Made by a program: the position numbers and the translations under genes | Origin: Gemmatimonadota bacterium | GTDB lineage: Bacteria; Gemmatimonadota; Gemmatimonadetes; Longimicrobiales; Gaopeijiaceae | Reading direction: 5' to 3' | Assembly: GCA_007121455.1 (NCBI GenBank) | Contig: SKKN01000007.1 | Coordinates: forward strand, 46,206-110,205 | DNA: 64,000 nt | Shown: positions 17,836-25,898 of the stretch, piece after piece | How positions within the stretch are numbered: position 1 is the first letter of the stretch | How the letters are laid out: every line of letters begins with the position of its first letter | Notes under the pieces: generated by a model | Databases searched by the model: none | What the model saw: the letters and a program-made list of their open reading frames with translations, nothing else | Told to the model about the DNA's origin: nothing

Positions 17836-18426
17836 TCATCCGGCGACCGGGGCCAGTGCTTCCTTCAGCTCCGCGCGGGCGCGGTGCAGGTACGTCTTCA
17901 CCGTGCCGAGCGGAAGCTCCATCACGTCGGCGATCTCGTCGTACGCGTAGCCTTCGACATGCCGGAGGATGACCGCCGTCCGGTATTCCGGACGGAGCTT
18001 GCCGATCGCGAGTTCGATCTGCCCGCCCAGTTCACGGGATTCCGCGTATGCCTCCGGGCTTTCATCCCCCGATTCCAGGGCGATGCGCGTTCGTTCCTCC
18101 TCTTCTCCATCCGCCGCGTGCTCGGAGCCGTGGATCGAGACGGTGTCGAGCTCCCGCTTGCGGAGGTGGTCGATGGCGACGTTGTTCGCGATCTTGAAGA
18201 GCCAGTTCGAGAACTTGTAGTCGGGGTCGTACGAGTCGAGGGCGTGGAATGCCTTCACGAAGGCCTCCTGCGCCAGGTCCTCGGCCTGTTCCCGGTTCCG
18301 GATCATCCGGAAGACGAGAGAAAAGACGGGTCGCTGAAAGCGTTCCAGGATCTCACGGAACGCCCGTTCTCGGCCCTCCTGGGCGAGCTCGATCAGCTTC
18401 CTGTCGTCAAGGGAGGAGTAATCCAA
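17836..18426 (-). CDS. ECF subfamily RNA polymerase sigma factor (RpoE-like)
   Basis: 196 residues. Region 2: AFREILERFQRPVFSLVFRM, NREQAEDLAQEAFVKAF and DYKFSNWLFKIANNVAIDH. Region 4: LRPEYRTAVILRHVEGYAYD, EIADVMELPLGTVKTYLHRA, the helix-turn-helix that reads the -35. The linker (about 100-130) is acidic. The next gene on the same strand is a zinc-finger anti-sigma factor, so the pair forms a regulated switch. The strand order suggests it controls the downstream envelope genes and possibly itself. Confidence 0.95.
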   Translation of the reverse strand: MDYSSLDDRKLIELAQEGRERAFREILERFQRPVFSLVFRMIRNREQAEDLAQEAFVKAFHALDSYDPDYKFSNWLFKIANNVAIDHLRKRELDTVSIHGSEHAADGEEEERTRIALESGDESPEAYAESRELGGQIELAIGKLRPEYRTAVILRHVEGYAYDEIADVMELPLGTVKTYLHRARAELKEALAPVAG

Positions 18427-18484
18427 GTCTCGCCCTTCCGCCTCAGGTGCCAGGTGTGCGGGGGCCCGTGACAGGACCGCCTTC

Positions 18485-18513
18485 GGATACTCCTACGGGA
18501 GCCGGCCGGTTCG
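18485..18513 (-). promoter_or_regulatory. possible ECF-type promoter upstream of the sigma gene
   Basis: On the minus strand CGAACC (18513-18508) is followed after 17 bases by GTATCC (18490-18485). ECF promoters often have an AAC core at -35 and GTA or CGTC at -10. It lies about 60 bases before the sigma start and would allow autoregulation. The match is short and unproven. Confidence 0.3.
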
Positions 18514-18691
18514 GGTTTCGAAATGCGACCCGCGAGGTCGAGGGCGCGATCATCACCCTCGTCACCCTCATCCGTCGGGAGCCGCTCTGGACCGCGGCGG
18601 GCCGTACCGAAGGCGGAACCCTCCGGGGTTGGTGGGTAGGTGTGCGACCGGCCTTCGGGCTCACGCCTCCAGCGAATGATAGAAGGAAGGA

Positions 18692-19438
18692 ATGCCGATG
18701 GCGAGAAGAACGGCGGAGGCCGCCCCGTCCGAGGGCGTCGCTCGGGAACGGCAGGTCCAGACGATCTTCTCGGAGATTGCCCCCCGCTACGACCTTCTGA
18801 ACCACGTCCTGAGCTTGAACGTGGACCGGCGGTGGCGCCGGAAGTCGGTCGACCGGCTCGGTTGGGAGGCGGCGCCCGAGGGCACATACCTCGACGCCTG
18901 CGCCGGAACGTACGACCTGGCTCTCGAGCTTTCGGGCAGGCTGGGGTTTTCCGGCCGGGTCGTCGCAGCGGACTTTGCCTGCCCCATGCTCCAGGCGGGT
19001 TCCGGAAAGGTTGCAGGGGCCCCAGTGGATCCCGTCTGTGGGGACACGCTGCGGTTGCCCTTCCCGGACGGCACCTTTGCGGGCGCCATGGTCGGCTTCG
19101 GGGTGCGGAACCTCTCCGGGCTCGGCGCCGGGCTCGAAGAGCTCCATCGGGTTCTGGCTCCAGGGGGGCGGCTGGTGATCCTCGAATTCACCGAGCCCCC
19201 CAACCCACTGCTCCGACGCCTGTATCTGTTCTACTTCAGGAGGATCCTCCCATTGGTGGGCGGGATTGTGTCCGGTCATCCGTGGGCATACACGTACCTT
19301 CCCGAGTCCGTGAAGGAGTTCCCCGGTCCCGATGCCCTCGCCCGGCACATGGAGGAGGCAGGGTTCCAGGAAGCACACTGGAGCCTCCTCACCGGAGGGA
19401 TCGCGGCGCTGCACGTAGGAACGAAGGCGAAGGGCTGA
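18692..19438 (+). CDS. ubiE: ubiquinone/menaquinone biosynthesis methyltransferase
   Basis: 248 residues from ATG 18692; a second ATG at 18698 has better spacing from GGAAGG (18685-18690) and may be the true start. UbiE/MenG signatures: FSEIAPRYDLLNHVLSLNVD at the N-terminus and MVGFGVRNLSGL with HRVLAPGGRLVILEFTEP later. These enzymes add the C-methyl group to demethylmenaquinone or to the ubiquinone precursor, using S-adenosylmethionine at the membrane. Motif I reads LDACAGTYDLALEL, where the family usually has GTGD. It is convergent with mutM and divergent from the ECF operon. Confidence 0.92.
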   Translation: MPMARRTAEAAPSEGVARERQVQTIFSEIAPRYDLLNHVLSLNVDRRWRRKSVDRLGWEAAPEGTYLDACAGTYDLALELSGRLGFSGRVVAADFACPMLQAGSGKVAGAPVDPVCGDTLRLPFPDGTFAGAMVGFGVRNLSGLGAGLEELHRVLAPGGRLVILEFTEPPNPLLRRLYLFYFRRILPLVGGIVSGHPWAYTYLPESVKEFPGPDALARHMEEAGFQEAHWSLLTGGIAALHVGTKAKG

Positions 19439-19452
19439 GCCGGTACCGAGGG

Positions 19453-20304
19453 TCAGTCGTCCGAGTGCTCGACGGTCCGGAGCTCCGGTTGGCACCGGGG
19501 GCACAAGAAGGCCGAGCGGTGTCCGAAGACGATGCGCTCCACAGGCTCTCGGCACGAGGGACAGGGTCGGTTCTCCTGTCCGTATACGCGCAGACGAACG
19601 CTGAAGCTTCCTTCGGCTCCTTCGGAGGTCCGGTAGTCTCGAAGGGTCGTGCCCCGTGCGCTCAGCGCTTCCCGGAGGACCTTGCGGAGCGCCCGGTGGA
19701 GGCGCCGAAACTCGGCACCATCCAGCTCGCGCGCCGGACGCGCAGGGTGGATCTTCGCCCGGTGGAGCGCCTCGTTCGCGTAGATGTTTCCCACTCCGGC
19801 GATCCGCGCCTGATCGAGGAGGCAGGAGCGGATCGGGGACCGTGAGCGGCCGACTGCTTCGGCGAGCCTTCTTGCGCTGAAGGAGGCGCTCAAAGGTTCC
19901 GGGCCGAGGGACTGGCTCCATCGCCGGTAGGATCTGGGCGAGCGGAGCTCGAGCGCACCGAAGCGTCGCGGGTCGTGGTAGACGAGCCGCCCTCCGTCGG
20001 AGAGATGGAAGACCACCGCCGGGTGGGTGGGGTCGGCTCCTGCCGCGCCCTGCTCTCTCAGAAGAAGCCGTCCGGACATCCCGAGGTTCACCACGAGGAC
20101 GAGGTCTCCGTCGAACGTTACCACGACGTTCTTCCCCCGACGCCCGACGTCCTCGATCCGACGGCCTACGAGGGCCGGCGCAAACGCTTCGATGCCACTT
20201 CGGAGGATGTCGGCGTGGATCACGTCGACGCGCCGGAGCTTCCTTCCCGGAAGCCCCTTACGGAGCTCGCCGGCGATCGTCTCCGCCTCCGGAAGCTCGG
20301 GCAT
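19453..20304 (-). CDS. mutM: formamidopyrimidine-DNA glycosylase
   Basis: 283 residues, the normal family length. It begins MPELPEAETIAGELRKGLPG, giving the catalytic Pro2 and Glu3 of the Fpg/Nei family. GKNVVVTFDG holds the conserved Lys, NLGMSGRL is the core motif, and NEALHRAKIHPARPA the helix-two-turn-helix. The C-terminal zinc finger is complete (CPSC ... CPRC). MutM cuts 8-oxoguanine and formamidopyrimidines from DNA. It starts six bases after the purD stop, so the two probably share a transcript. Confidence 0.96.
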   Translation of the reverse strand: MPELPEAETIAGELRKGLPGRKLRRVDVIHADILRSGIEAFAPALVGRRIEDVGRRGKNVVVTFDGDLVLVVNLGMSGRLLLREQGAAGADPTHPAVVFHLSDGGRLVYHDPRRFGALELRSPRSYRRWSQSLGPEPLSASFSARRLAEAVGRSRSPIRSCLLDQARIAGVGNIYANEALHRAKIHPARPARELDGAEFRRLHRALRKVLREALSARGTTLRDYRTSEGAEGSFSVRLRVYGQENRPCPSCREPVERIVFGHRSAFLCPRCQPELRTVEHSDD

Positions 20305-20310
20305 CGGATT

Positions 20311-21609
20311 TCAGGGGCGCGTGGCTTCTGATCGTGCGAACTCCCTCCAGCCGATGTCGCGGCGGAAATGCGCTCCATCGAAATTCACCGCGGCGGCGCC
20401 GCGCAGGCTGCGGTCCCTTGCCTCCTGGAGAGTGGTGCCCCGGCCGGTCACTGCGAGCACTCGGCCACCGGCGGTGACCGGCCGGCCGCCGTCGACTCGG
20501 GTCCCTGCATGGAAGAAGAGCACGTCGGGGTCGCTCGTGGCTGCGTCGGGCAAATCGATCGGGAGGTCCTTGACATAGTCCCCGGGGTAGCCCCGGGAGG
20601 CGACCACCGTGGTGAGTGCCGCCCCCGACCGCCAGCGGACATCCCGTTCGTCCATCTCGAGCGATCCTCCCGACGCGATGGGGAGCATCAGGTCCAGCAG
20701 GGACGACTCCAGCAGGGGAAGCACGACCTGAGCCTCCGGGTCCCCGAATCGGCAGTTGAACTCCACCACTCGCGGACCCGCTTCGGAGAGCATGAGCCCG
20801 GCATACAGGACGCCGCGGAATGGTGCGCCCGCACGGGCGAGGGCCTCGAGCGTGGGGAGGAACACCTCCTCTCGGACCCGGCGCATGAGGTCGGGGGTGA
20901 CGAGGGAGAGCGGGGCGTAGGCGCCCATGCCTCCGGTGTTCGGACCCGTGTCCCCTTCTCCCACGCGCTTGTGGTCCTGGGAGGGGAGGAGGGTCAGCAC
21001 CTTCTCCCCGTCGGTGAGACCGAATACCGACAGCTCCTCGCCGTGCATGAATTCCTCGACCACGACGAGCTCACCGGCGTCTCCGAACGCGCCTCCCTCC
21101 AGCATCTCTCTCGCCGTCTCCACCGCCTCGTCGATCGTGGAGCAAACGACCGCTCCCTTGCCCGCCGCGAGCCCGGACGCCTTCACGACCACAGGTGCCT
21201 CACCTTTCCGGATGTACGCTTCGGCCTCGTCGGCGTCCGTGAAGGTGCGATAGCGGGCCGTGGGGACCCCCGCCCGCGCCATGAGGTCTTTCGAGAAGGC
21301 CTTGCTCGCCTCGATGCGAGCCGCCGTTGCGGTAGGCCCGAAGGCAGGAATGCCCCGGGTTCGGAGTCGGTCCACGAGCCCCGTCGCGAGAGGCCCTTCG
21401 GGTCCCACCACGACGAGGTCGATTTCCTCCCCGGAGGCCCAGGTGGAGAGGCCGTCCACGTCCGTGGGCGCGAGGTCCACCCCCTCCGCCACACGGGCCA
21501 TACCGGCGTTCGGGCGGGTCGCGAACAGACGTGCGTCGGGGCGGTCCTCACGAAGCTTCCAGAGGAGCGCGTGTTCCCTTCCGCCACCTCCGACGACCAG
21601 GATCTTCAT
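20311..21609 (-). CDS. purD: phosphoribosylamine-glycine ligase
   Basis: 432 residues from ATG 21609, which gives the canonical MKILVVGGGGREHALLWKL; the frame runs open to 21759 without need. ATP-grasp domains follow: VVVKASGLAAGKGAVVCST, GPNTGGMGAYAPLSL, and VVEFNCRFGDPEAQVVLPL with the metal-binding Glu and Asn. PurD joins glycine to 5-phosphoribosylamine, the second step of purine synthesis. No other pur genes are in the window. It lies between the M48 protease gene (222 bases upstream) and mutM. Confidence 0.97.
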   Translation of the reverse strand: MKILVVGGGGREHALLWKLREDRPDARLFATRPNAGMARVAEGVDLAPTDVDGLSTWASGEEIDLVVVGPEGPLATGLVDRLRTRGIPAFGPTATAARIEASKAFSKDLMARAGVPTARYRTFTDADEAEAYIRKGEAPVVVKASGLAAGKGAVVCSTIDEAVETAREMLEGGAFGDAGELVVVEEFMHGEELSVFGLTDGEKVLTLLPSQDHKRVGEGDTGPNTGGMGAYAPLSLVTPDLMRRVREEVFLPTLEALARAGAPFRGVLYAGLMLSEAGPRVVEFNCRFGDPEAQVVLPLLESSLLDLMLPIASGGSLEMDERDVRWRSGAALTTVVASRGYPGDYVKDLPIDLPDAATSDPDVLFFHAGTRVDGGRPVTAGGRVLAVTGRGTTLQEARDRSLRGAAAVNFDGAHFRRDIGWREFARSEATRP

Positions 21610-21831
21610 CGGCACTGAAATGTCGACCGCGTGTGGGAGCGGGCGTGGAAGCGCGGGGAGAAAAGCCGGGAGGCATGCGTCATCGGGCGTCTCGTGAGGG
21701 TCTGCAGATGGATCGTGGTTTGCGGGCGCAACGGTACGCGGGTCGAGCGGGGGTGTCAAAGCCCCGCCCCGAGGGCATTCGCTCGCCCGAGCGAGGGGCA
21801 GGAAGACCTCGGGCGCAGGTCGTCTTCGGCA

Positions 21832-22842
21832 TCAGCGCCGGAATCCTTCCAGGATGGAGCTTCCCATTTTCCGGGCCGCCTGCGCCACATCGTCCACCAC
21901 GTCCCGGGCGTCCGAGGAGTACGTTTCGGCCGCGGCCGCGAGGTCCTCGAGGTACTCCGGGTCCGGATCACCCCGCTTCGGATAATCCCCCCGAAGGATC
22001 CGGTCGTACTCCCCGCTCTCGATCCACTTTCTGAGCTGGGAAACCCGGAGGACGTAGAAGGGGTGGGTGCTTCCGAGAAGGTTCAGGACCTTGAAGACGG
22101 AGTCGGCGACGTCCGTGCTTTCCCCATATGCATCCGCCTGCTTCAGGAACTCTCCGAGGTCGGTCTCCTCCGCATCGCCCCCTCCCGCCATCTTGAGCAT
22201 CGCGCCGATGACCACCTGCGGGTCCTGGACCCCGAGGAGGCCCGCCCGGTCGGAGGACAACTCGCTCCGACGGTACCACTCGAGCAAGGCGAGCAGGACT
22301 CCTCGCGCCGCGAGACCCACGAGAGGGAAGCCCCGCTCCGCGAGTTGGATCAGGAGCGCCATCATCGTGCGGTAGAGCGCATGGCCGCTCATCACGTGTC
22401 CGACCTCGTGCGCGAGCACGTACCGGAGCTCCTCGTCGTCCAGGAGGCGGACGAGTCCCGAGTTGAGGAGGACGAACGGCCGCTCCATCCCATACGCGCC
22501 CGCGTTCACCACCGGATTCTGGGAGATGAAGAGAGGCACGTCGGTGGGGGCATCCAGCGTCTCCAGCACTTCCGCATGGATTCGATGGATCCGGGCGAAC
22601 TGGCGCGGAGTGACCTCCACCGCATTCGCCTGAAAGGCGAGGCGCACCGGCTTTTCCCCGAAGAACCCGAAGAGCGTCTTCAGCACCTCGTCGAAGACCG
22701 GGACGCGCCGGAGGGCCTGGAGGGCGGCCCTGTCCGCCGGGTGCTCCCACGCTCGAGGCGAGATGTCCCGGAGCACCCGCCGCGTGCGGGTGCCGTGATC
22801 ATCCCGCCGCTCCTCGCCGAACCCTTCTCCCTGTTCGCTCAT
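21832..22842 (-). CDS. M48 family zinc metallopeptidase
   Basis: 336 residues from ATG 22842; an ATG at 22884 would add 14 residues and neither has a strong ribosome site. The zinc motif is VLAHEVGHVMSGHALYR (HExxH), and the third ligand region is RRSELSSDRAGLLG. FISQNPVVNAGAYG and RPFVLLNSGLVRLL upstream fit the M48 catalytic fold. Hydrophobic stretches follow the HExxH (ALLIQLAERGFPLVGLAARG). No clear signal peptide precedes the catalytic part. A much longer open frame (to 24948) merges several genes and is not a protein. M48 peptidases degrade misfolded membrane proteins; the substrate here is unknown. Confidence 0.85.
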   Translation of the reverse strand: MSEQGEGFGEERRDDHGTRTRRVLRDISPRAWEHPADRAALQALRRVPVFDEVLKTLFGFFGEKPVRLAFQANAVEVTPRQFARIHRIHAEVLETLDAPTDVPLFISQNPVVNAGAYGMERPFVLLNSGLVRLLDDEELRYVLAHEVGHVMSGHALYRTMMALLIQLAERGFPLVGLAARGVLLALLEWYRRSELSSDRAGLLGVQDPQVVIGAMLKMAGGGDAEETDLGEFLKQADAYGESTDVADSVFKVLNLLGSTHPFYVLRVSQLRKWIESGEYDRILRGDYPKRGDPDPEYLEDLAAAAETYSSDARDVVDDVAQAARKMGSSILEGFRR

Positions 22843-22985
22843 CGCATGATCCCCGTCGGGTGGCAACTCGGTTCGCTCCCCCATCCTTCCGTACGCGCCC
22901 AGCGACAGGAGGGTTTCAGGCGGGCTCGCGGCGGAGGCGAGGCCGCGGGTCTCGAGCGCTCCCGTCCGGAGCGCGTTCCCGGGCC

Positions 22986-24149
22986 TCAGGCTCCTTCGAG
23001 TGCACGCTCCAGGTCCTCCAGGATGTCGTTCACGTCCTCGACCCCCACGGAGAGGCGGACCAACCCGTCCGTGACCCCGAGGGCGGCCCGCCGGTCGGGT
23101 GGAACCGACGCGTGCGTCATGAGCGCCGGAATCCCGATCAGCGACTCCACGCCTCCGAGGCTTTCGGCCAGCGCGAAGATCCGTGTGCCCTCCACGAACC
23201 GTTTCGCTCGATCCGCCGATCCCATCTCGACCGAAACCATCCCCGTGAAGCCGGACATCTGTCCGAGGGCCAACTCGTGCTGAGGGTGCGATTCCAGACC
23301 GGGATAATGGGTTGCCTCCACGGAGGAATGCCCTTCCAGGAAGCGCGCCACGGCCGTCCCGTTCCGGTTGTGAGCCTCCATCCTCAGGTGGAGGGTCTTC
23401 GTCCCCCTGAGGCAGAGCCAGCAGTCCATCGGGCCGGGGACCCCTCCGGATGATTTCCGGATGAAGAGAAGGTCTTCGGTCAATCGGTCCTCGTTCAGGA
23501 CGGCGATCCCGCCGATGATGTCCGAATGGCCGTTCAGGTACTTCGTGGCCGAGTGGACGACGATGTCGGCGCCGAGCTCGAGGGGCCGCTGGTTGTACGG
23601 CGACGCGAAGGTGTTGTCGACGCAGAGCAGAGCGTCCCTTTCGTGCGCGATCTCCGCCGCGGTCCGGAGGTCGCAGAGACGCATCATCGGGTTCGTGGGC
23701 GTCTCCAGATGTACGAGCCGTGTCTCCGGCCGCATGGCGTCGCGAATCTGATCGGGGTCCCGCGAGTCGACGAAGGTGAACTCGATCCCGAGGCGGCTCA
23801 GCACCTTCGTGAACATCCGGTGCGTTCCACCGTAGGTGTTTTCCTCGCTCACGACGCGGTCCCCCGCGGAGAGGAGCTTCACGACGGCGTCGATCGCGGC
23901 CAGGCCGCTCGAGAACGCAACACCGTGACGTCCTCCCTCCAGCGCGGCGACGTTCCGTTCGAGTGCCTCCCGGGTGGGGTTCTGAACCCGGGAGTACTCG
24001 TAGCCTTTGTGGCGGCCCAGGCCGGGCTGCACATAGGTCGAGGTCTGGAAGATCGGGGGCATGATCGCCCCGGTGACGGGTTCCGGCTCCTGCCCGGCGT
24101 GGATGGCGAGAGTGCCGAAGCGCTGCTTCTGTTCGTCCGTCCCGGACAT
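22986..24149 (-). CDS. cystathionine gamma-synthase/lyase family PLP enzyme
   Basis: 387 residues from ATG 24149, with GGAGGGG just upstream. Motifs: FGTLAIHAGQEPEPVTGAIM at the start, YEYSRVQNPTREALERNVAA, FSSGLAAIDAVVKLL, ETPTNPMMRLCD, VDNTFASPYNQRPLE and HSATKYLNGHSDIIGG with the PLP-binding Lys. The C-terminal RLSVGVEDVNDILEDLERAL is typical. The closest pattern is cystathionine gamma-synthase or gamma-lyase in methionine/cysteine exchange. A second member of the family is at 9902-11089. An 11-base tandem repeat lies 19 bases before the start codon. Confidence 0.9.
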   Translation of the reverse strand: MSGTDEQKQRFGTLAIHAGQEPEPVTGAIMPPIFQTSTYVQPGLGRHKGYEYSRVQNPTREALERNVAALEGGRHGVAFSSGLAAIDAVVKLLSAGDRVVSEENTYGGTHRMFTKVLSRLGIEFTFVDSRDPDQIRDAMRPETRLVHLETPTNPMMRLCDLRTAAEIAHERDALLCVDNTFASPYNQRPLELGADIVVHSATKYLNGHSDIIGGIAVLNEDRLTEDLLFIRKSSGGVPGPMDCWLCLRGTKTLHLRMEAHNRNGTAVARFLEGHSSVEATHYPGLESHPQHELALGQMSGFTGMVSVEMGSADRAKRFVEGTRIFALAESLGGVESLIGIPALMTHASVPPDRRAALGVTDGLVRLSVGVEDVNDILEDLERALEGA

Positions 24150-24167
24150 GGGCCCCTCCAAAGGTGG

Positions 24168-24189
24168 TTGTGCTCTGTTTGTGCTCTGT
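24168..24189. repeat. tandem 11-base repeat before the cystathionine enzyme
   Basis: TTGTGCTCTGT occurs twice without a gap (24168-24178 and 24179-24189). It lies in the leader or promoter of the minus-strand PLP enzyme gene. A pair of direct sites one DNA turn apart is typical of operators, but the regulator is unknown. Confidence 0.7.
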
Positions 24190-24263
24190 GCGTATCGTGT
24201 GCGGACGGGGACTGGGCCCCGTCCACGCGTCCCGATCGGAGCCGGCCCAGCCACCACACCTCG

Positions 24264-24293
24264 TTGACACTCCGATCGCAGCTTCCCTACCTT
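24264..24293 (+). promoter_or_regulatory. predicted promoter for glmM-glmS
   Basis: TTGACA (24264-24269), 18 bases, TACCTT (24288-24293). The -35 matches the consensus exactly. The leader to the glmM start would be about 148 bases. Confidence 0.65.
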
Positions 24294-24448
24294 CTGCGCG
24301 GGTGGTGACAAGGACCGTCGCCATCTGATGAGCACCCCTTCTTCCGGAGTCCGTTCCGACTTCGGCGTGCCCGCCGCCGGCGGCCACTCCGAAAGGGTCA
24401 AAATCCTTCCCCCGTCCGCCACCGGCGCGGGCACCTTCTCGGGGCATC

Positions 24449-25849
24449 ATGTCGATTCGACTTCCGGACTCTCTCATGGTCAGCGTTTCGGGATTCCGCG
24501 GTGTCGTCGGGGAGACGCTCACCCCGGAGCTCGTGACGGGAATCACCGCGGCATACGCCTCCTTTCTCCAAAGCGAGGGCGAGACCGGCCCCGTCTTCAT
24601 CGGGAGGGATTCCCGAACCTCGGGTCCGATGTTCGCTCGGGCGGCGGCGGCCGGGGTCCTTTCCGTCGGCATGGACGTGGTAGATCTCGGTATCGTCTCG
24701 ACCCCGACGCTTCTACTCGCGACGCGCGAGGCCCGAGGAGCCGGTGCCCTGGGGGTCACTGCCAGCCACAATCCGGCACAGTGGAACGCCCTCAAGTTCG
24801 CAGGCAGTGACGGCGTCTTCCTGGACCCGCCGCGTATGGAGCGCTTCCTCGCCTCCGTTCGGGAGGACGAGCCCCGGCGGGCCCAGTGGGATGCGGTGGG
24901 CCAGTGGCGAGAGGACGGCGAGGCCGGGGAGCGGCACCTCGACCGCATCCTCGATCTCCCTCACCTCGACGTGAGTGCCATCCGGGACCGCGGCTTCATC
25001 GTGGCACTCGACTGTGTGCGAGGCGCGGGGTTCCGGATCATGCCGGCACTCCTCGACAGATTGGGTTGCACCGTGGTCGGGATCGGACTCGAAGGAGACG
25101 GGCGCTTCCCCCGCGACCCGGAGCCCACCGCCGAGAACCTGAAGGACCTTTCCGAGCTCGTTCGAGCCGGAGGCGCGGACCTCGGGCTTGCCGTGGACCC
25201 GGACGTGGACCGGCTCTCGCTCGTGGACGGGGACGGAGTTCCTCTGGGGGAGGATCTGACGCTCGCAGTCGCCGCGGCCGCGGTCCTTCGCCGGACTCCG
25301 GGTCCGGTCGTGACGAACCTGTCGACGAGCCGCATCGTCGAGGATGTGGCCGAGGAGGCCGGGGTGCTGCTCCATCGTGCACCGGTGGGAGAGGTCAATG
25401 TCGCGCGGCGGATGGAGGAGGTGGGTGCAGTCGTCGGAGGCGAGGGCAACGGAGGAGTCATCCTCCCGGAACTGCACCTCACGCGCGACGCGCCTCTGGC
25501 TGCCGCACTCGTCCTCCAGCACCTCGTCGACGAGGGGAAAGGGATGCGCGAGGCGGTGTCTCGCTGGCCGACGTACCATATTCTGAAGCAGAAGGTGCCC
25601 CGTTCGTCCGGTGCAGTGGATGCGGGGTACGAATCTCTCGCAAGCGCGTTCGGCGCACCGGATGTCGATCGGCAGGACGGACTCCGGCTGTCATGGCCGG
25701 AAGAGCGGAAGTGGCTTCACGTCCGCCCTTCCGGGACGGAGCCGGTCGTTCGGCTCATCGCGGAGGCGACGACGCAGCGCGAGGCACGGAGCCTTCTCCA
25801 GCGGGCGCGGGACATCCTCGGGCATTCGGCGGACGGGTCGGAGTCGTGA
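24449..25849 (+). CDS. glmM: phosphoglucosamine mutase / alpha-D-phosphohexomutase
   Basis: 466 residues from ATG 24449, with only a weak GGGG upstream. Domain signatures of the phosphohexomutase family: VSVSGFRGVVGETLTPE, GVTASHNPAQWNALKF with the phosphorylated Ser, AVDPDVDRLSLVD with the metal-binding Asp residues, VGGEGNGGVILPE for the sugar-binding loop, and HVRPSGTEPVVRLIAE for the phosphate. GlmM makes glucosamine-1-phosphate from the 6-phosphate for cell-wall and lipopolysaccharide sugars. The next gene is glmS, which makes its substrate. A phosphomannomutase activity cannot be excluded by sequence. Confidence 0.88.
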   Translation: MSIRLPDSLMVSVSGFRGVVGETLTPELVTGITAAYASFLQSEGETGPVFIGRDSRTSGPMFARAAAAGVLSVGMDVVDLGIVSTPTLLLATREARGAGALGVTASHNPAQWNALKFAGSDGVFLDPPRMERFLASVREDEPRRAQWDAVGQWREDGEAGERHLDRILDLPHLDVSAIRDRGFIVALDCVRGAGFRIMPALLDRLGCTVVGIGLEGDGRFPRDPEPTAENLKDLSELVRAGGADLGLAVDPDVDRLSLVDGDGVPLGEDLTLAVAAAAVLRRTPGPVVTNLSTSRIVEDVAEEAGVLLHRAPVGEVNVARRMEEVGAVVGGEGNGGVILPELHLTRDAPLAAALVLQHLVDEGKGMREAVSRWPTYHILKQKVPRSSGAVDAGYESLASAFGAPDVDRQDGLRLSWPEERKWLHVRPSGTEPVVRLIAEATTQREARSLLQRARDILGHSADGSES

Positions 25850-25898
25850 GCGGCTCGATGGAGAAGCGAGGCGGAAGCACTTTCCTGGCAGGGGTACT

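Noticed and set aside
16162..18471. 769-residue plus-strand frame
   Set aside because: Antisense to the bactofilin-like, anti-sigma and sigma genes; rich in Arg and Cys without any motif.
22956..22974. Terminator after the cystathionine enzyme
   Set aside because: GCGCTCC/GGAGCGC forms a seven-pair stem, but there is no T-run on the minus strand and such stems are frequent in GC-rich DNA.
24301..24448. Riboswitch or ribozyme in the glmM/glmS leader
   Set aside because: The leader is only about 148 bases, precedes glmM and shows no recognisable glmS ribozyme core.
21832..24948. Single 1038-residue minus-strand frame
   Set aside because: Only its last third is the M48 peptidase; the rest is antisense or shifted reading of the cystathionine enzyme and glmM regions.
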